Positions 1 through 9,639 of a DNA stretch of 13,097 nt are shown here, in pieces. How positions within the stretch are numbered: position 1 is the stretch's first letter; each line of letters opens with the position of its first letter. This DNA is from Pseudomonadota bacterium (lineage in GTDB: Bacteria; Pseudomonadota; Gammaproteobacteria; Steroidobacterales; Steroidobacteraceae). The notes below the pieces were generated by a model. That model was given only the letters and a program-made list of their open reading frames with translations. It was not told the origin of the DNA and ran no database searches. Position numbers and translations under genes: made by a program. Where the stretch lies: contig JAJXZV010000369.1 of assembly GCA_021779875.1 (NCBI GenBank), forward strand, positions 1-13,097, read 5' to 3'.

Positions 1-305
1 ATCTCGGCCTGCACATCGGCATCACCGGGTGGATCTGCGACGAGCGGCGCGGCGCGCACCTGCGCGAGGTGGTCGCGCGCATACCGGCCGATCGGCTCAT
101 GGTGGAAACCGACGCGCCGTACCTGCTGCCGCGCGACCTTCCGGTCAAGCCGTCCTCGCGCCGCAACGAGCCCTGTCACCTGCCGCACGTGGCCCGTGCG
201 GTCGCCGCGGCCCGCGGCGAACCGATCGAGAGTCTCGCCCGGACCACCACCCGCAACGCCGAGTCCCTGTTCGGACTGCCGGCGCGGACTCCTACGGATA
301 CGTGA
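1..305 (+). CDS. tatD: TatD family DNase, C-terminal fragment
   Basis: This is the 3' end of a gene that begins before the window; the first whole codon is at base 3, and 100 residues remain before TGA. TatD proteins are metal-dependent TIM-barrel nucleases of the amidohydrolase superfamily, cytoplasmic, with 3'-5' exonuclease activity and a role in DNA repair. Visible signs are the late-barrel stretch [12 protein letters not shown], the family signature [10 protein letters not shown] with its metal-site Asp, then RRNEP and the closing helix ending NAESLFGL. The wording ([19 protein letters not shown]) fits TatD itself better than the paralogues YcfH or YjjV. The last 14 bases overlap the 3' end of the convergent NERD gene. 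The N-terminal metal ligands (HxH) lie outside the window, so catalytic integrity cannot be checked. Confidence 0.9.
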   Translation, partial: LGLHIGITGWICDERRGAHLREVVARIPADRLMVETDAPYLLPRDLPVKPSSRRNEPCHLPHVARAVAAARGEPIESLARTTTRNAESLFGLPARTPTDT

Positions 306-891
306 GCTGGTGCGGGCTCGGCCGCAGCTGCTCGACCAGCCGATCCCACGCCGCGATGCGCGGCGCGAACGTCTCCGAGTCGCGTAATCCGCGCTCCAGG
401 GGCGGAAATTCGAGGTCGATGCTGTCCATCATCAGCACGTTCTTCGGCATGCCCTTGGTGAACTTGCCGACGTTCGAGAACAGCAGCCGGCCCTCCACCG
501 GCAGATCCCCGACCAGCGCCTTGACGGCGGCGATGCGGTCGAACAGCCCCGGCTGAGGATTGTCGAAGGTGTAGCGGCGCTTGCGGCCGAGCACGGTCCA
601 GTCGCTCATCTGATCTCCGCCGAAGATCAGGCCGGGAATGCGCCGGGTGTCGAGCACCAGCACCCCGCCCGGCGTCAGCAGCATATGGTCGACGTGGATG
701 AAGCCGCCCATCCCGTCCGGCACCAGCACCTGGTGGACCGCCCGCAGGGAAATCCGCTGCAGCCTCGCGAGCAGCGCCCGGCGGCGGCGGCGCCGCCGGA
801 ATGCGGCGTAGCCGTACGCGCCGCCGGCGGCGAGCGCCGCGCCCGCGCCCGCGCCGATCAGCCAGTCCGGGCCGATCTCCAGGGCCGTCAT
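292..891 (-). CDS. Membrane-anchored NERD-domain protein
   Basis: A 199-residue protein. Residues about 8-30 form one hydrophobic, Ala/Gly-rich membrane segment, followed at once by seven consecutive arginines (R32-R38), so the rest should face the cytoplasm. From about residue 45 to 130 it reads as a NERD (nuclease-related) domain. The pattern is VDHM (D68-H69), then [18 protein letters not shown], a Trp (WTVLG), and FDNP in the position of the usual NP motif. NERD is related to PD-(D/E)xK nucleases; here the E-x-K pair appears as D81-T-R83/R84, so nuclease activity is doubtful. The ATG overlaps the thrC stop as ATGA, making it the last gene of the threonine operon, probably translated by coupling. 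No biochemical link to threonine synthesis is evident. The 3' end overlaps tatD by 14 bases. The domain call is from motif reading only. Confidence 0.75.
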   Translation of the reverse strand: MTALEIGPDWLIGAGAGAALAAGGAYGYAAFRRRRRRRALLARLQRISLRAVHQVLVPDGMGGFIHVDHMLLTPGGVLVLDTRRIPGLIFGGDQMSDWTVLGRKRRYTFDNPQPGLFDRIAAVKALVGDLPVEGRLLFSNVGKFTKGMPKNVLMMDSIDLEFPPLERGLRDSETFAPRIAAWDRLVEQLRPSPHQLTYP

Positions 892-2201
892 TCGAGCGCC
901 CCGCCCAAGGCCGCGAGCGTGGCGGGCAGGTCGCGGACGTGCCTCGGCATGCGCAGCAGCCGCTCCAAGCTCGGCGGAACCGGCACCTGCCTGCCGATGA
1001 GCGGCTCGACGATCTCGTTGAATTTCGCCGCGTGCGCCGTGGCCACCAGCACCCAGGGGTGCGCGCGGCGCTCCTCGGGCGGCAGGCGCTCGTACACCTC
1101 GGCGGCGGTCGCCGTGTGCGGGCACCACTGCCGTCCGTAGCGCGAGAAGTCGGCCGCGATGCGCGCGCGGATCGCCGCGTCGTCGACGCTGTCCGCGCTG
1201 AGCTGCGCGCGCACCGCGTCGAGCGTCGGATACTGCGCGCGAACACGCTCCATGTTGCTCGGATTGCCGACGTCCATCGCCGAGGCGATCGTCGCGATGC
1301 TGGGGCGCGGCCGCCACTGTCCGGACTCGAGGAAATCGGGGACGGTGCGGTTGGCGTTGTGCGCGAGCACGATTCGCCCGATGGGGAATCCGAGCGAGCG
1401 CGCCCACACGGCCGCGAACGCATTGCCGAGATTGCCGGCGGGGATCACGTAGCAGGCCTTCCCGCCGGCGAGCCGTTCGACCTGCATGCTGGACGCCGCG
1501 TAGTAGGCCATCTGCGGCAGCAGGCGTCCGATGTTGATGCTGTTGGCCGAACTGAGGCGGTGCCGGGCGGCCAGCGGCGCGTCGAGAAAGGCCTCCTTGG
1601 CGAGCCGCTGGCAGTCGTCGAAGGTGCCGTCGATGCGCAGCGACAGCACGTTGTCGCCCCAGCAGGTGAGCTGCTGCTCCTGGCGCGGACTCACCAGCCC
1701 CTTCGGATACAGGATCACGACCCTGGCCCAGGCGCGCCGGTGGAAGGCCGCCGCCACCGCGCCGCCGGTGTCGCCCGACGTCGCCACCAGGATGGTGAGC
1801 GGCCGCGGCGCCGACGATTCCAGCCGCGCGAGCGTCTCGGCGAGAAAGCGAGCGCCGAAGTCCTTGAACGCCGCCGTCGGACCGTGATAGAGCTCGAGCA
1901 CGAACAGCCGGTCGCGCGCCGCGCCCACCGCCGTGGTCGGCGCCGGCAGGTCGAGCGCCGCCTCGACGATCCCGCCGAGCTGCGGCTCCAGCGGATCCTT
2001 CTCGAAGAACCCGGCCAGAGCGCCGCGCGCCACGTCGGGCAGCCGGACCGCCTCGCGCAGCGCGTGCACGTCCACCGCGGGCAGGCGGGTCGGCACGTAC
2101 AGGCCGCCGTCGGGCGCGAGCCCCTGGCGGATCGCGTCGCTGATGGTGACCGAGCCCGGGCCCGCCGCGCGGGTGCTGACGAACCGCACCGGCTCCGTCA
2201 T
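888..2201 (-). CDS. thrC: Threonine synthase
   Basis: A 437-residue PLP enzyme converting O-phospho-L-homoserine and water to L-threonine and phosphate, the last step of the pathway; cytoplasmic. The N-terminus carries a Thr-synthase-like start with APDGGLYVPTRLP near residues 29-41. The PLP-binding lysine is K113 in the segment TAAFKDFGARF, and the phosphate-binding loop is TSGDTGGAVAAAF at 141-153. Further family features are SANSINIGRLLPQ and the glycine-rich PAGNLGNAFA. The length is close to the usual 420-470 residues of the short proteobacterial type. The start ATG overlaps the thrB stop as ATGA. A GGTGAAGG stretch lies immediately upstream inside thrB. The gene is intact with no missing key residues. 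High confidence from motifs and operon context. Confidence 0.96.
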   Translation of the reverse strand: MTEPVRFVSTRAAGPGSVTISDAIRQGLAPDGGLYVPTRLPAVDVHALREAVRLPDVARGALAGFFEKDPLEPQLGGIVEAALDLPAPTTAVGAARDRLFVLELYHGPTAAFKDFGARFLAETLARLESSAPRPLTILVATSGDTGGAVAAAFHRRAWARVVILYPKGLVSPRQEQQLTCWGDNVLSLRIDGTFDDCQRLAKEAFLDAPLAARHRLSSANSINIGRLLPQMAYYAASSMQVERLAGGKACYVIPAGNLGNAFAAVWARSLGFPIGRIVLAHNANRTVPDFLESGQWRPRPSIATIASAMDVGNPSNMERVRAQYPTLDAVRAQLSADSVDDAAIRARIAADFSRYGRQWCPHTATAAEVYERLPPEERRAHPWVLVATAHAAKFNEIVEPLIGRQVPVPPSLERLLRMPRHVRDLPATLAALGGALE

Positions 2202-3130
2202 GCCTTCACCACCCGGGCCCCGTAATTCTCGATGGTGGAGACCCAGCTGTCGGCGCGCAAATCGTGCGCCGCGAACGCCGCCGCCATGGCCCCGCGCACC
2301 GCCTCCGCGTACTGCACCTCCGCCCAGGCGAACACCGCCGGACCGGCCCCCGAGATGGAGCAGCCGAGCGCGCCGGCGGACATCGCGCCCCGCTGCACGT
2401 TCTTGAAACCCGGGATGAGCGAGTGCCGCTGCGGCTCGATGATCACGTCGTTGAAGGACTCGCGGATCATCTCGAGGTCGTTCGAGTAGCAGCCGCTGAT
2501 GAATCCCGCCAGGTTGGCCGTCTGCCACACGAAGTCCGACCGGGTGATGTCCGGCTTGAGGATCGCGCGCGCTTCGCGGGTCCCGAGATGCATGTGCGGA
2601 TGCACCAGAACGCAGCGCAGGGACGGCGGCACCGGGATCTGCTTGACCCGCGGCTGGTCGATGCCCACGGTGAGCACCAGGCCGCCGAACAGGCACGGCG
2701 AGATGTTGTCGAGGTGCGCCGAGCCGCTCGCGACCACCTCGCCTTCCATCGCGAACTTGAGCAGTTGGAGGCGGCTCAACGGCTGCTCGAGCAGCGCATT
2801 GGCGGCGACCACCGCCGCCACCGCGGACGCCGCCGAGCCGCCCATGCCGGAGGCGAGCGGAATGCCCTTGTCGATCTCGAGCTCGAAGCCGAAGTCCGGG
2901 GCGACCGCCTGGTGCATCGCCTCCACCGCCCGCCCGGCCGTGTTGTGCTTCGGCTCCACCGGCAGGTCGCCCGCGATCCCGGTGATCGCGCGGATGCGCA
3001 CCACCCGTTCGTCGATGCGGCGCACGCGCACGTGGTCGCCCACGGCTTCGACCGTGTGACCGAGGATGTCGAACCCGATGCCGACGTTGGCGACCGTGGC
3101 CGGCGCGAAGGCCGTGACGTCCGTAAGCAA
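2198..3130 (-). CDS. thrB: Homoserine kinase (GHMP family), TTG start
   Basis: A 310-residue GHMP-superfamily kinase that transfers phosphate from ATP to L-homoserine, giving the substrate of ThrC. The N-terminal strand is APATVANVGIGFDILG (residues 9-24). The ATP-binding GHMP motif is PLASGMGGSAA (91-101). SAHLDNISPCLFGG follows (137-150), and the C-terminal motif GCSISGAGP is at 256-264. The reading frame stays open far upstream into thrA, but no ATG or GTG start lies near the conserved N-terminus. The TTG at 3130-3128 is chosen because AAGGAG sits 8 bases ahead of it and the resulting length fits the family. The thrA stop lies 23 bases upstream, and thrB ends in an ATGA overlap with thrC. 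Annotation tools may miss this start or extend the gene into thrA. Confidence 0.94.
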   Translation of the reverse strand: MLTDVTAFAPATVANVGIGFDILGHTVEAVGDHVRVRRIDERVVRIRAITGIAGDLPVEPKHNTAGRAVEAMHQAVAPDFGFELEIDKGIPLASGMGGSAASAVAAVVAANALLEQPLSRLQLLKFAMEGEVVASGSAHLDNISPCLFGGLVLTVGIDQPRVKQIPVPPSLRCVLVHPHMHLGTREARAILKPDITRSDFVWQTANLAGFISGCYSNDLEMIRESFNDVIIEPQRHSLIPGFKNVQRGAMSAGALGCSISGAGPAVFAWAEVQYAEAVRGAMAAAFAAHDLRADSWVSTIENYGARVVKA

Positions 3131-3138
3131 GCCCGTGG

Positions 3139-3144
3139 CTCCTT
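3139..3144 (-). promoter_or_regulatory. Ribosome binding site deciding the thrB TTG start
   Basis: Read on the minus strand this is AAGGAG, a near-perfect Shine-Dalgarno, with exactly 8 bases before a TTG codon. It lies in the 23-base gap between the thrA stop (3154-3156) and thrB. No other start codon is correctly spaced, so this site fixes the thrB start. Confidence 0.8.
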
Positions 3145-3153
3145 GCCGATGAC

Positions 3154-5625
3154 CTAGATGTTGGCGCCCAAATACGCCGCGAGGCGCAGCAGATCCGCGA
3201 AGACCCCGCCCGCCGTGACCTCGGGACCGGCGCCCGGCCCCTGCACGATGAGCGGATTGGCGCAGTACCGTCGGGTCTCGAAGCGCACGACGTTGTCCGT
3301 GAGCGCGATGTGCGCGAAGGCGTGCGAACGGTCGAGGCGCGTCAGACCCACCGTCGCGACCCCGGCGGCGTCGATGCGCCCGACGTAGCGCAGGACCTGT
3401 CCGGCCTTGCCGGCCGCCTCGAGCAAGCCCGCCATCTCGCGGTCGAACTCCGGCAGCCGCTGCATGAATTCCTCCACGCCGCAGCGCGCGAGCTCGGCCG
3501 GCACCAGGCCCGTGACCTTGACGTCCGAGAGCTCCAGGGTCAAGCCCATCTCGCGGCCGAGGATGATGAGCTTGCGCGCCACGTCCATGCCGGACAGATC
3601 GTCGCGCGGATCGGGCTCCGTGTAGCCCTTGAGCTTCGCGGCGCGCACGATCGAGGAGAACGTCTCCCGGCCGTCGAACACGTTGAACAAGTACGCCAGG
3701 GTTCCCGAGAAGATCCCTTCGATGCAGGAGATGTCGTCCCCGGTCTCGCGCAGATCGCGCAGGGTCTGGATCACCGGCAGACCGGCGCCCACCGTGGCCT
3801 CGTACAGGTAGTGGGTGCCCGCCTCGCGCCGCGCGGACTTCAGCGCCTGGTAATACGGCATCGCCCCGCTGTTGGCCTTCTTGTTCGGCGTCACGACGTG
3901 GATGCCGCCGGCCAGCCACGCGCGATAGTGCGTCGCGACCTCCGCGCTCGCGGTGCAATCGACGATCGCCGCGTGGGGGATGTAATCGGCCTGGCAGTGG
4001 CGCGCGAACTTCTCGAGGTCGAGCGGCTCGCCGGCCTCGGCGAGCCGCTCCCGCCAGCGGGACAGATCGACCTCGTGCTCCTCGAGCAGCATGCGCGTCG
4101 AGGTCGCGATGGCCCGGATCCGCAGATCGACGTTCAGCGTGCGCAGCCGCTGCAGCTGCGAGGCGATCTGCTCGAGCAGCACGCTGCCGACCGTCCCCGG
4201 CCCGATCAGGCCGATGGACAGGGTGTTCGGCGACAGATAGAAGGCCGCGTGCACCGCGCGCAGCGCCTTCGCGGCGACCTTGCCGTCCACCACCACGGAG
4301 ATGTTCCGCTCGGAGGCCCCCTGGGCGATGGCGCGCACGCTGATGGCCGCATCGCCGAGGGACCCGAAGGCCTTGGCCGCGACGCCGTGCACGCCGGCCA
4401 TGCCGTCGCCCACCACCGCGAGGATGCTCATGCCCCGGCTCACCTCGACCCGATGGATCTGGCCGCCGCGCAGCTCGGAATCGAACGCCGCGCGAACGGC
4501 TTCCTCGGCGCGATTGGCCTGCGCCTCCGGGATCGCGAAGCAGATCGAGTGCTCGGAGCTGCCCTGGGAGATCAGGATCACCGAGATCCCGGCGTCACGC
4601 AGCGCCCCGAACAACCGGTGGGCGGTGCCCGGCACGCCGATCATGCCGGCTCCCTCGAGATTGACCAGCGCCACCGGCTCGATGCTGGTGATCCCCTTGA
4701 CCTTGAGCGCCGAGGTCGGCCGGGCGCAGATGAGCGTGCCGGGCTTCTGCGGGGCGAACGTGTTGCGGATGTAGATCGGGATGCCGCGGGCCACCGCGGG
4801 CTGCATGGTCTGCGGGTGGATCACCTTCGCGCCGAAATAGGCCAGCTCCATCGCCTCGTTGTAGGACAGCTGGTCGATCACCTGGGCGTTCGGGACCAGG
4901 CGCGGATCGGCCGAGAGCACCCCGTCCACGTCCGTCCAGATGACGATCTCCGCGGCATCGAGCAGCGCGCCGAAGATCGAGCCCGAGAAATCGCTGCCGT
5001 TGCGGCCCAGCGTGGTCTGCATGCCCTTGGGGGTGCTCGCCACGTATCCGGTGATGATCAGGCGCCCCTTGAAGTTCGCGCCGACCAGCTGCTCGAGATG
5101 GCGCCGGCTCTCGGTCCATTGCACCGCCGGCCCGAGCGGGCCCCATTCGACGATGACCACGCGCCGGGCATCGATCCACAGCACCTCGCCGGGCACGCGC
5201 GCGCGCTGGCGCAGGTAGGGGGCGAACAGGCGGGTCGACCACAGCTCGCCGTAGCCGGCGATCACGTCGCGCATGGTGTAGGGAGCCGAACGGATCAAGC
5301 GCACCGTCTGCAGCATGCCGGCGATGTCCCGGCAGTCCTGTTCGAGGTCGGCGCGGTAGGCGGTGCGCGCGGCACCGTCGATCAGCTCGTCCGCCAGATT
5401 GGCGTGCCGCGTCTGCAATGCGGCGAGCGCCGCCATGAAGTCACCGTCCGGCCGCTCGGCCAGCGTGATCAGCCCGAGCAGCGCGTCGGTGACCCCGCGG
5501 CACGCGGACAGCACCACGCCCTCGCGCGGGTTATCGGACGATTCGATGATCTCCGCGACCCGCTTGAAGCAACCGGCGTCCGCGACGCTCGATCCGCCAA
5601 ACTTATGTACTACCCATTTTTCCAT
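3154..5625 (-). CDS. thrA: Bifunctional aspartokinase / homoserine dehydrogenase
   Basis: An 823-residue fusion, the usual length for ThrA or MetL, catalysing the first and third steps of the aspartate pathway. The aspartokinase part begins with KFGGSSV at 8-14; TLGRNGSDFS (205-214) and TDVDGVLSADPR (231-242) complete the kinase core. Two ACT-type regulatory modules follow, roughly 315-385 and 398-465. The homoserine dehydrogenase part starts with the nucleotide-binding loop GLIGPGTVG (472-480), then TPNKKAN (579-585), EATVGAGLP (609-617), FSGTLAYL (639-646) and DDLSGMDVARKL (675-686). ATG is at 5625, preceded only by a weak GAAG. As first gene of thrABC it is most likely feedback-inhibited by threonine through the ACT modules (family knowledge). 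It is named thrA rather than metL because thrB and thrC follow directly. Confidence 0.96.
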   Translation of the reverse strand: MEKWVVHKFGGSSVADAGCFKRVAEIIESSDNPREGVVLSACRGVTDALLGLITLAERPDGDFMAALAALQTRHANLADELIDGAARTAYRADLEQDCRDIAGMLQTVRLIRSAPYTMRDVIAGYGELWSTRLFAPYLRQRARVPGEVLWIDARRVVIVEWGPLGPAVQWTESRRHLEQLVGANFKGRLIITGYVASTPKGMQTTLGRNGSDFSGSIFGALLDAAEIVIWTDVDGVLSADPRLVPNAQVIDQLSYNEAMELAYFGAKVIHPQTMQPAVARGIPIYIRNTFAPQKPGTLICARPTSALKVKGITSIEPVALVNLEGAGMIGVPGTAHRLFGALRDAGISVILISQGSSEHSICFAIPEAQANRAEEAVRAAFDSELRGGQIHRVEVSRGMSILAVVGDGMAGVHGVAAKAFGSLGDAAISVRAIAQGASERNISVVVDGKVAAKALRAVHAAFYLSPNTLSIGLIGPGTVGSVLLEQIASQLQRLRTLNVDLRIRAIATSTRMLLEEHEVDLSRWRERLAEAGEPLDLEKFARHCQADYIPHAAIVDCTASAEVATHYRAWLAGGIHVVTPNKKANSGAMPYYQALKSARREAGTHYLYEATVGAGLPVIQTLRDLRETGDDISCIEGIFSGTLAYLFNVFDGRETFSSIVRAAKLKGYTEPDPRDDLSGMDVARKLIILGREMGLTLELSDVKVTGLVPAELARCGVEEFMQRLPEFDREMAGLLEAAGKAGQVLRYVGRIDAAGVATVGLTRLDRSHAFAHIALTDNVVRFETRRYCANPLIVQGPGAGPEVTAGGVFADLLRLAAYLGANI

Positions 5626-5713
5626 GCTTCACACGCGCCGTGCCGGACGTCGGAATCGATGATCAACGGCTCAACGCCGCAAAACAGCGCCGAACTTTAA
5701 TCGCACCGCGTAG

Positions 5714-5719
5714 AGGCTA
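5714..5719 (-). promoter_or_regulatory. Possible -10 element for the thr operon
   Basis: The minus strand of the 163-base gap between ygiQ and thrA reads TAGCCT here, of the TAnnnT form, but with no convincing -35 at 17 bases. An overlapping alternative is TTGCTA (5717-5722) as -35 with a poor TTAAAG -10 after 17 bases. The first would give a leader of about 80 bases. I looked there for a Thr/Ile-rich leader peptide and a terminator with a U run and found neither, so classic thrL attenuation is not supported. Confidence 0.25.
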
Positions 5720-5739
5720 GCAAGCGATTCCGTCCGGCC

Positions 5740-5755
5740 GGCGGCTCCGGCCGCC
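5740..5755. repeat. Perfect 6-bp inverted repeat after ygiQ
   Basis: GGCGGC-TCCG-GCCGCC folds into a 6-bp all-GC stem with a 4-base loop; on the plus strand the loop is a UNCG-type c(UCCG)g. It lies about 35 bases past the ygiQ stop. No T-run follows in the minus direction, so it is not a textbook intrinsic terminator. It may end or slow ygiQ transcripts, or be chance in very GC-rich DNA. Confidence 0.35.
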
Positions 5756-5788
5756 TCCCCGGGGAATGCCGGCGCCCCGCCGCCCGGA

Positions 5789-7945
<2,157 letters not shown>

Positions 7946-7952
7946 CGGCGCG

Positions 7953-7981
7953 ATTAGAGCCGATCGCGAGCCATTAGTACA
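7953..7981 (-). promoter_or_regulatory. Candidate promoter giving a leaderless ygiQ mRNA
   Basis: On the minus strand, TCTAAT (7958-7953) matches the -10 consensus at five of six bases, and TGTACT (7981-7976) is a weak -35 at 17 bases spacing. Transcription would start at about the ygiQ ATG (7945), consistent with the missing Shine-Dalgarno. This is inferred from spacing alone. Confidence 0.35.
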
Positions 7982-8009
7982 CCGAAGCGGCCCTCATTCC
8001 CGCATTGCA

Positions 8010-9482
8010 TCAGCCGAGGTCGACCGGCACGTAGATCTGCGCATCCTCGCGCTGGATCAGCAGCGCCACGCTGTGACCGGCCCGCGCCACTTCGCGCTTG
8101 AGGTCGGCCACGCTCGCGACCCCCGCGCCGTTCACGCCGAGCACCACGTCCCCGGCCTGCACGCCCGCGGCGAGCGCCGGCCCGCTCACATCCTCGACCA
8201 CCAGGCGTCCGCGGGTGTGCAGTTCCTGCTGCTCGTTGGGCGCGAGCGGCCGCACCGCGAGCCCCAGTTTGCCGCCGTCCTCGGCCCCGCCGCCACCGGC
8301 GCGCGCCGCCTCGGCCGGGGTCTCGTCGAGCAGCACCGTCTTGACCGTCACCTCGGTCGCATGGTGGTCGCGCCAGACGCCGAGGCGGGCCTCGCTGCCC
8401 GGCGGGATCGCGGCGACGACCACCGGCAGATCCAGCGACCGGTCGATGGGCTTGCCGTCGACGCTGGTGATGACGTCCCCGGGCTTCAAGCCGGCGCGCT
8501 CGCCCGGGCCCTTCGGGTCGACCGAACTGACCAGGGCGCCGTGCGGCAGGCCGAGGCCGAAGGCCTTCGCGAACTGCTGGTTCACCTCCTGCACGCCCAC
8601 GCCGATCCGGCTGCGCCGCACCTTGCCGGTGCGCATCAGCTGCTCCTTCACGTTGAGCGCGATGTCGATGGGAATCGCGAACGACATGCCCATGAAGCCG
8701 CCGGTGCGGCTGTAGATCTGGGAGTTGATTCCGATCACCTGACCGTCGAGATTGAACAGCGGCCCGCCGGAGTTGCCCGGATTCACCGCCGCGTCGGTCT
8801 GGATGAAGGGCACGTAGGCCTCGTCCAGCGCCCGCCCGGTCGCGCTCACCACGCCGGCGGTCACCGAGTTCTCGAAGCCGAACGGCGATCCGATCGCCAC
8901 CACCCACTGGCCCGGCTTGAGCTTCGAGGAGTCGCCGAAATGGACCGTGGGCAGGCCCGTGGCCGCGATCTTGATCAGCGCGATGTCGCTGCGCTGATCG
9001 ACCCCGACCACCTTGGCCGGAAACTCGCGCCGGTCGGTCAGCTTGACCGTGACCTCCGAGGCGTCCGCCACCACGTGCGCATTGGTGAGCACGTAGCCGT
9101 CTGGGCTGATGATGAAGCCCGAGCCGGTGCCCCGCGCGGGGGGCATGCGGTGCGGGGTCATGGGCCCCGGGAATCCGTGGAAGAATTGGGACAGCGGATC
9201 CTCGCCGTCGGCGGGCTCGCCCATGGCGGCCGCCTTGGGCTTCTCGATCACGCTGATGTTGACCACGGCCGGGCCGCTCTCGGCGACCAGTCCGGTGAAG
9301 TCCGGCAGGCCGGTGACCCGCCCGGCGGCCGGCGGCACGCTCAAGGGGACGGCGGCCGAGGCCGCCGCGGCGACCGGCGCCGTGCCCGGCGGTGGTGCCC
9401 CGGCCACGGAGCGTTGATGAGCGACGACCACAACGAAGATGCCCGCGACCGCGGCGAGCGACCAAGTTCTGATGCTTCCCAT
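8010..9482 (-). CDS. HtrA/Deg family periplasmic serine protease (Do-like)
   Basis: A 490-residue exported serine endoprotease and chaperone of the DegP/DegQ/MucD group, acting in periplasmic protein quality control. The start at 9482 is chosen because AGAGGG lies 9 bases upstream and the product then opens with a signal peptide: a short R-containing head, the hydrophobic run LAAVAGIFVVVVA, and a likely cut near residue 28. The open frame continues 34 codons further upstream but that part is not signal-like. The catalytic triad is complete: H136 in TNAHVV, D166 in RSDIALIKI and S238 in NPGNSGGP. Residues about 92-115 form the LA loop (SQFFHGFPGP). PDZ1 spans about 292-382 and PDZ2 about 404-488. 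The gene is divergent from the Ser/Thr kinase and upstream of ygiQ. I cannot tell DegP from DegQ or MucD by eye, so no symbol is given. Confidence 0.95.
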   Translation of the reverse strand: MGSIRTWSLAAVAGIFVVVVAHQRSVAGAPPPGTAPVAAAASAAVPLSVPPAAGRVTGLPDFTGLVAESGPAVVNISVIEKPKAAAMGEPADGEDPLSQFFHGFPGPMTPHRMPPARGTGSGFIISPDGYVLTNAHVVADASEVTVKLTDRREFPAKVVGVDQRSDIALIKIAATGLPTVHFGDSSKLKPGQWVVAIGSPFGFENSVTAGVVSATGRALDEAYVPFIQTDAAVNPGNSGGPLFNLDGQVIGINSQIYSRTGGFMGMSFAIPIDIALNVKEQLMRTGKVRRSRIGVGVQEVNQQFAKAFGLGLPHGALVSSVDPKGPGERAGLKPGDVITSVDGKPIDRSLDLPVVVAAIPPGSEARLGVWRDHHATEVTVKTVLLDETPAEAARAGGGGAEDGGKLGLAVRPLAPNEQQELHTRGRLVVEDVSGPALAAGVQAGDVVLGVNGAGVASVADLKREVARAGHSVALLIQREDAQIYVPVDLG

Positions 9483-9491
9483 GAATATGAG

Positions 9492-9497
9492 CCCTCT
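9492..9497 (-). promoter_or_regulatory. Ribosome binding site of the HtrA gene
   Basis: The minus strand reads AGAGGG with 9 bases to the ATG at 9482. It selects this start over upstream in-frame codons and so defines the signal peptide as the true N-terminus. Confidence 0.7.
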
Positions 9498-9555
9498 ACG
9501 GCAGGAAAATGCCCACGAACTCCCCGACAGACCACGAACCGGGGCTTTTGGTTTC

Positions 9556-9584
9556 ATTTTTCGCATCCGGCCCCGAAGCGGCAA
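9556..9584 (-). promoter_or_regulatory. Candidate promoter of the HtrA gene
   Basis: On the minus strand, TTGCCG (9584-9579), a 17-base spacer and AAAAAT (9561-9556) each match the sigma-70 consensus at four of six positions, giving a leader of about 65 bases. I found no good sigma-E pattern (GAACTT-N16-TCTGA) in the 157-base divergent gap, although that would be expected for a degP-like stress gene. Confidence 0.3.
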
Positions 9585-9604
9585 ACTGTGAAATCCCGAC
9601 GGGC

Positions 9605-9624
9605 GCCGCGGCCGGCGCCGCGGC
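9605..9624. repeat. Perfect 7-bp inverted repeat upstream of the Ser/Thr kinase gene
   Basis: GCCGCGG and CCGCGGC flank a 6-base centre in the divergent gap, ending immediately before a possible -10 (9625) and 15 bases before the kinase ATG. It could be an operator covering the kinase promoter or a hairpin, but all-GC palindromes are common by chance in such DNA. Confidence 0.3.
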
Positions 9625-9630
9625 TACTCT
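9625..9630 (+). promoter_or_regulatory. Candidate -10 of the receiver-Ser/Thr kinase gene
   Basis: TACTCT (TAnnnT form) ends 9 bases before the ATG at 9640, so transcription would begin about 3 bases ahead of the start codon. There is no Shine-Dalgarno in front of the ATG, which agrees with a nearly leaderless mRNA. No recognisable -35 is present; the -35 position falls inside the inverted repeat at 9605-9624. Confidence 0.3.
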
Positions 9631-9639
9631 GTGCCTCTT

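Noticed and set aside
781..811. GGC/GCC trinucleotide run as a microsatellite or CRISPR-like repeat
   Set aside because: It simply encodes the seven-arginine stretch of the NERD protein and lies in frame; there is no spaced repeat structure anywhere in the window.
892..1407. A 5' extension of the NERD gene, reading open to 1407
   Set aside because: The added part is an out-of-frame reading of thrC. The ATG at 891 overlaps the thrC stop and is followed by a sensible membrane segment.
3310..5700. A 796-codon open frame on the plus strand opposite thrA, and a similar 691-codon frame (5882-7957) opposite ygiQ
   Set aside because: Both are shadows caused by high GC at third codon positions. Their products are low-complexity, rich in Arg, His, Gly and Asp, with no motif, and the minus-strand genes are unmistakable.
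5626..5720. Threonine attenuator (thrL-like leader) ahead of thrA
   Set aside because: A TTG-started 18-codon frame overlaps the thrA start, but it has only two Ile and no Thr codons, and no terminator hairpin with a U run exists in the leader.
9483..9584. A 34-residue upstream extension of the HtrA protease
   Set aside because: It would bury the signal peptide, has no Shine-Dalgarno, and overlaps the candidate promoter; the start at 9482 has both signals.
9587..9602. A CRP-like half site TGTGA in the htrA/kinase gap
   Set aside because: The right half (GACGG) does not match, so unlike the two sites near 10.9 kb it is not a palindrome.
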